Shown here one piece after another: positions 63,896-64,000 of a stretch of 64,000 nucleotides of DNA. Source of the DNA: Bifidobacterium xylocopae (GTDB lineage Bacteria; Actinomycetota; Actinomycetes; Actinomycetales; Bifidobacteriaceae); contig NZ_PDCH01000002.1 in assembly GCF_003315615.1 (NCBI RefSeq), forward strand, positions 62,001 to 126,000, given 5' to 3'. A program made the position numbers and the translations under genes. Numbering within the stretch: the stretch's first letter is position 1; each line of letters starts with the position of its first letter. Under the pieces are notes generated by a model, which saw only the letters and a list, made by a program, of their open reading frames with translations, had not been told where the DNA came from and ran no database searches.

Positions 63896-64000
63896 CCTAT
63901 CCGAAAGGCCCCCAACGGCCGCCGTCCGGTGGCGGACGACCAGGCAAGGGCAACAACCCCTTCAACTTCAAGGGCAACGGGGACGGTAAGGGGCCCGGCA
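63892..64000 (+). CDS. ftsH: ATP-dependent zinc metalloprotease FtsH, 3' partial
   Basis: Only 36 codons are in the window: a Gly/Pro/Asn/Lys-rich N-terminus (MTYPKGPQRPPSGGGRPG). The call rests on gene order (tilS-hpt-ftsH is widely conserved in Actinobacteria) and the ATGA overlap; no catalytic motif is visible. Confidence 0.6.
   Translation, partial: MTYPKGPQRPPSGGGRPGKGNNPFNFKGNGDGKGPG

Overview
The window is about 64 kb of a high-GC Gram-positive chromosome, most likely Bifidobacterium or a close relative in the Bifidobacteriaceae. This rests on gene content and style: tilS-hpt-ftsH, thyA-folA, PspC-type sensor kinases, a chromosomal TetM-like GTPase beside lepB, DUF4037/DUF4125 proteins, and many genes with a -10 box directly before the start codon. 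The species is not certain. There is no rRNA operon, CRISPR array, prophage or intact insertion sequence.

Layout. 0-5.6 kb: end of an amino-acid permease, serS, and a complete ECF transporter (S component, T component, fused double ATPase). 5.6-9.2 kb: tRNA-Ser, a large GT-C-like membrane protein, and a Panacea/Doc-type toxin-antitoxin pair. 9.2-12 kb: aldo/keto reductase, glycerol dehydrogenase and a HAD-like protein lacking its usual nucleophile. 12-17 kb: a PspC envelope-stress locus (response regulator, PspC-fused kinase, divergent PspC membrane protein and partner). 17-26.4 kb: membrane-anchored hydrolase, DUF4125 and DUF4037-TPR proteins, MFS exporter, metzincin-like DUF3152 protein, SDR and zinc alcohol dehydrogenase. 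26.4-30.5 kb: an accessory, decaying zone with three long homopolymer tracts, a VOC protein, a MerR/TipAS regulator split by an in-frame stop, an orphan DUF4391 gene and a broken FtsX-like permease. 30.5-46.5 kb: mostly core genes (tRNA-Pro, lysS, menA, gpmA, phoU, a SenX3-like kinase, manA, two cell-wall hydrolases, a tandem universal stress protein, OsmC, thyA-folA-phosphatase, tRNA-Phe, tRNA-Asp, galE). 46.5-64 kb: trmB, a second UbiA enzyme, lepB, a frameshifted TetM-like GTPase, MarR-rhodanese, an S10 peptidase, tRNA-Glu, two GT2 glycosyltransferases around an AI-2E-family exporter, an ABC exporter, a PBP4-type carboxypeptidase, tilS, hpt and the start of ftsH.

Themes. Several proteins keep their fold but have lost a key residue or been interrupted: HAD Asp to Gly, SenX3 His to Arg, TipA stop codon, TetM-like frameshift, FtsX remnant. 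At least a dozen genes look leaderless. C/G homopolymer tracts of 11-14 bases occur only in two intergenic regions and are candidate slippage switches. Many intergenic hairpins are strong but lack a U-tract.
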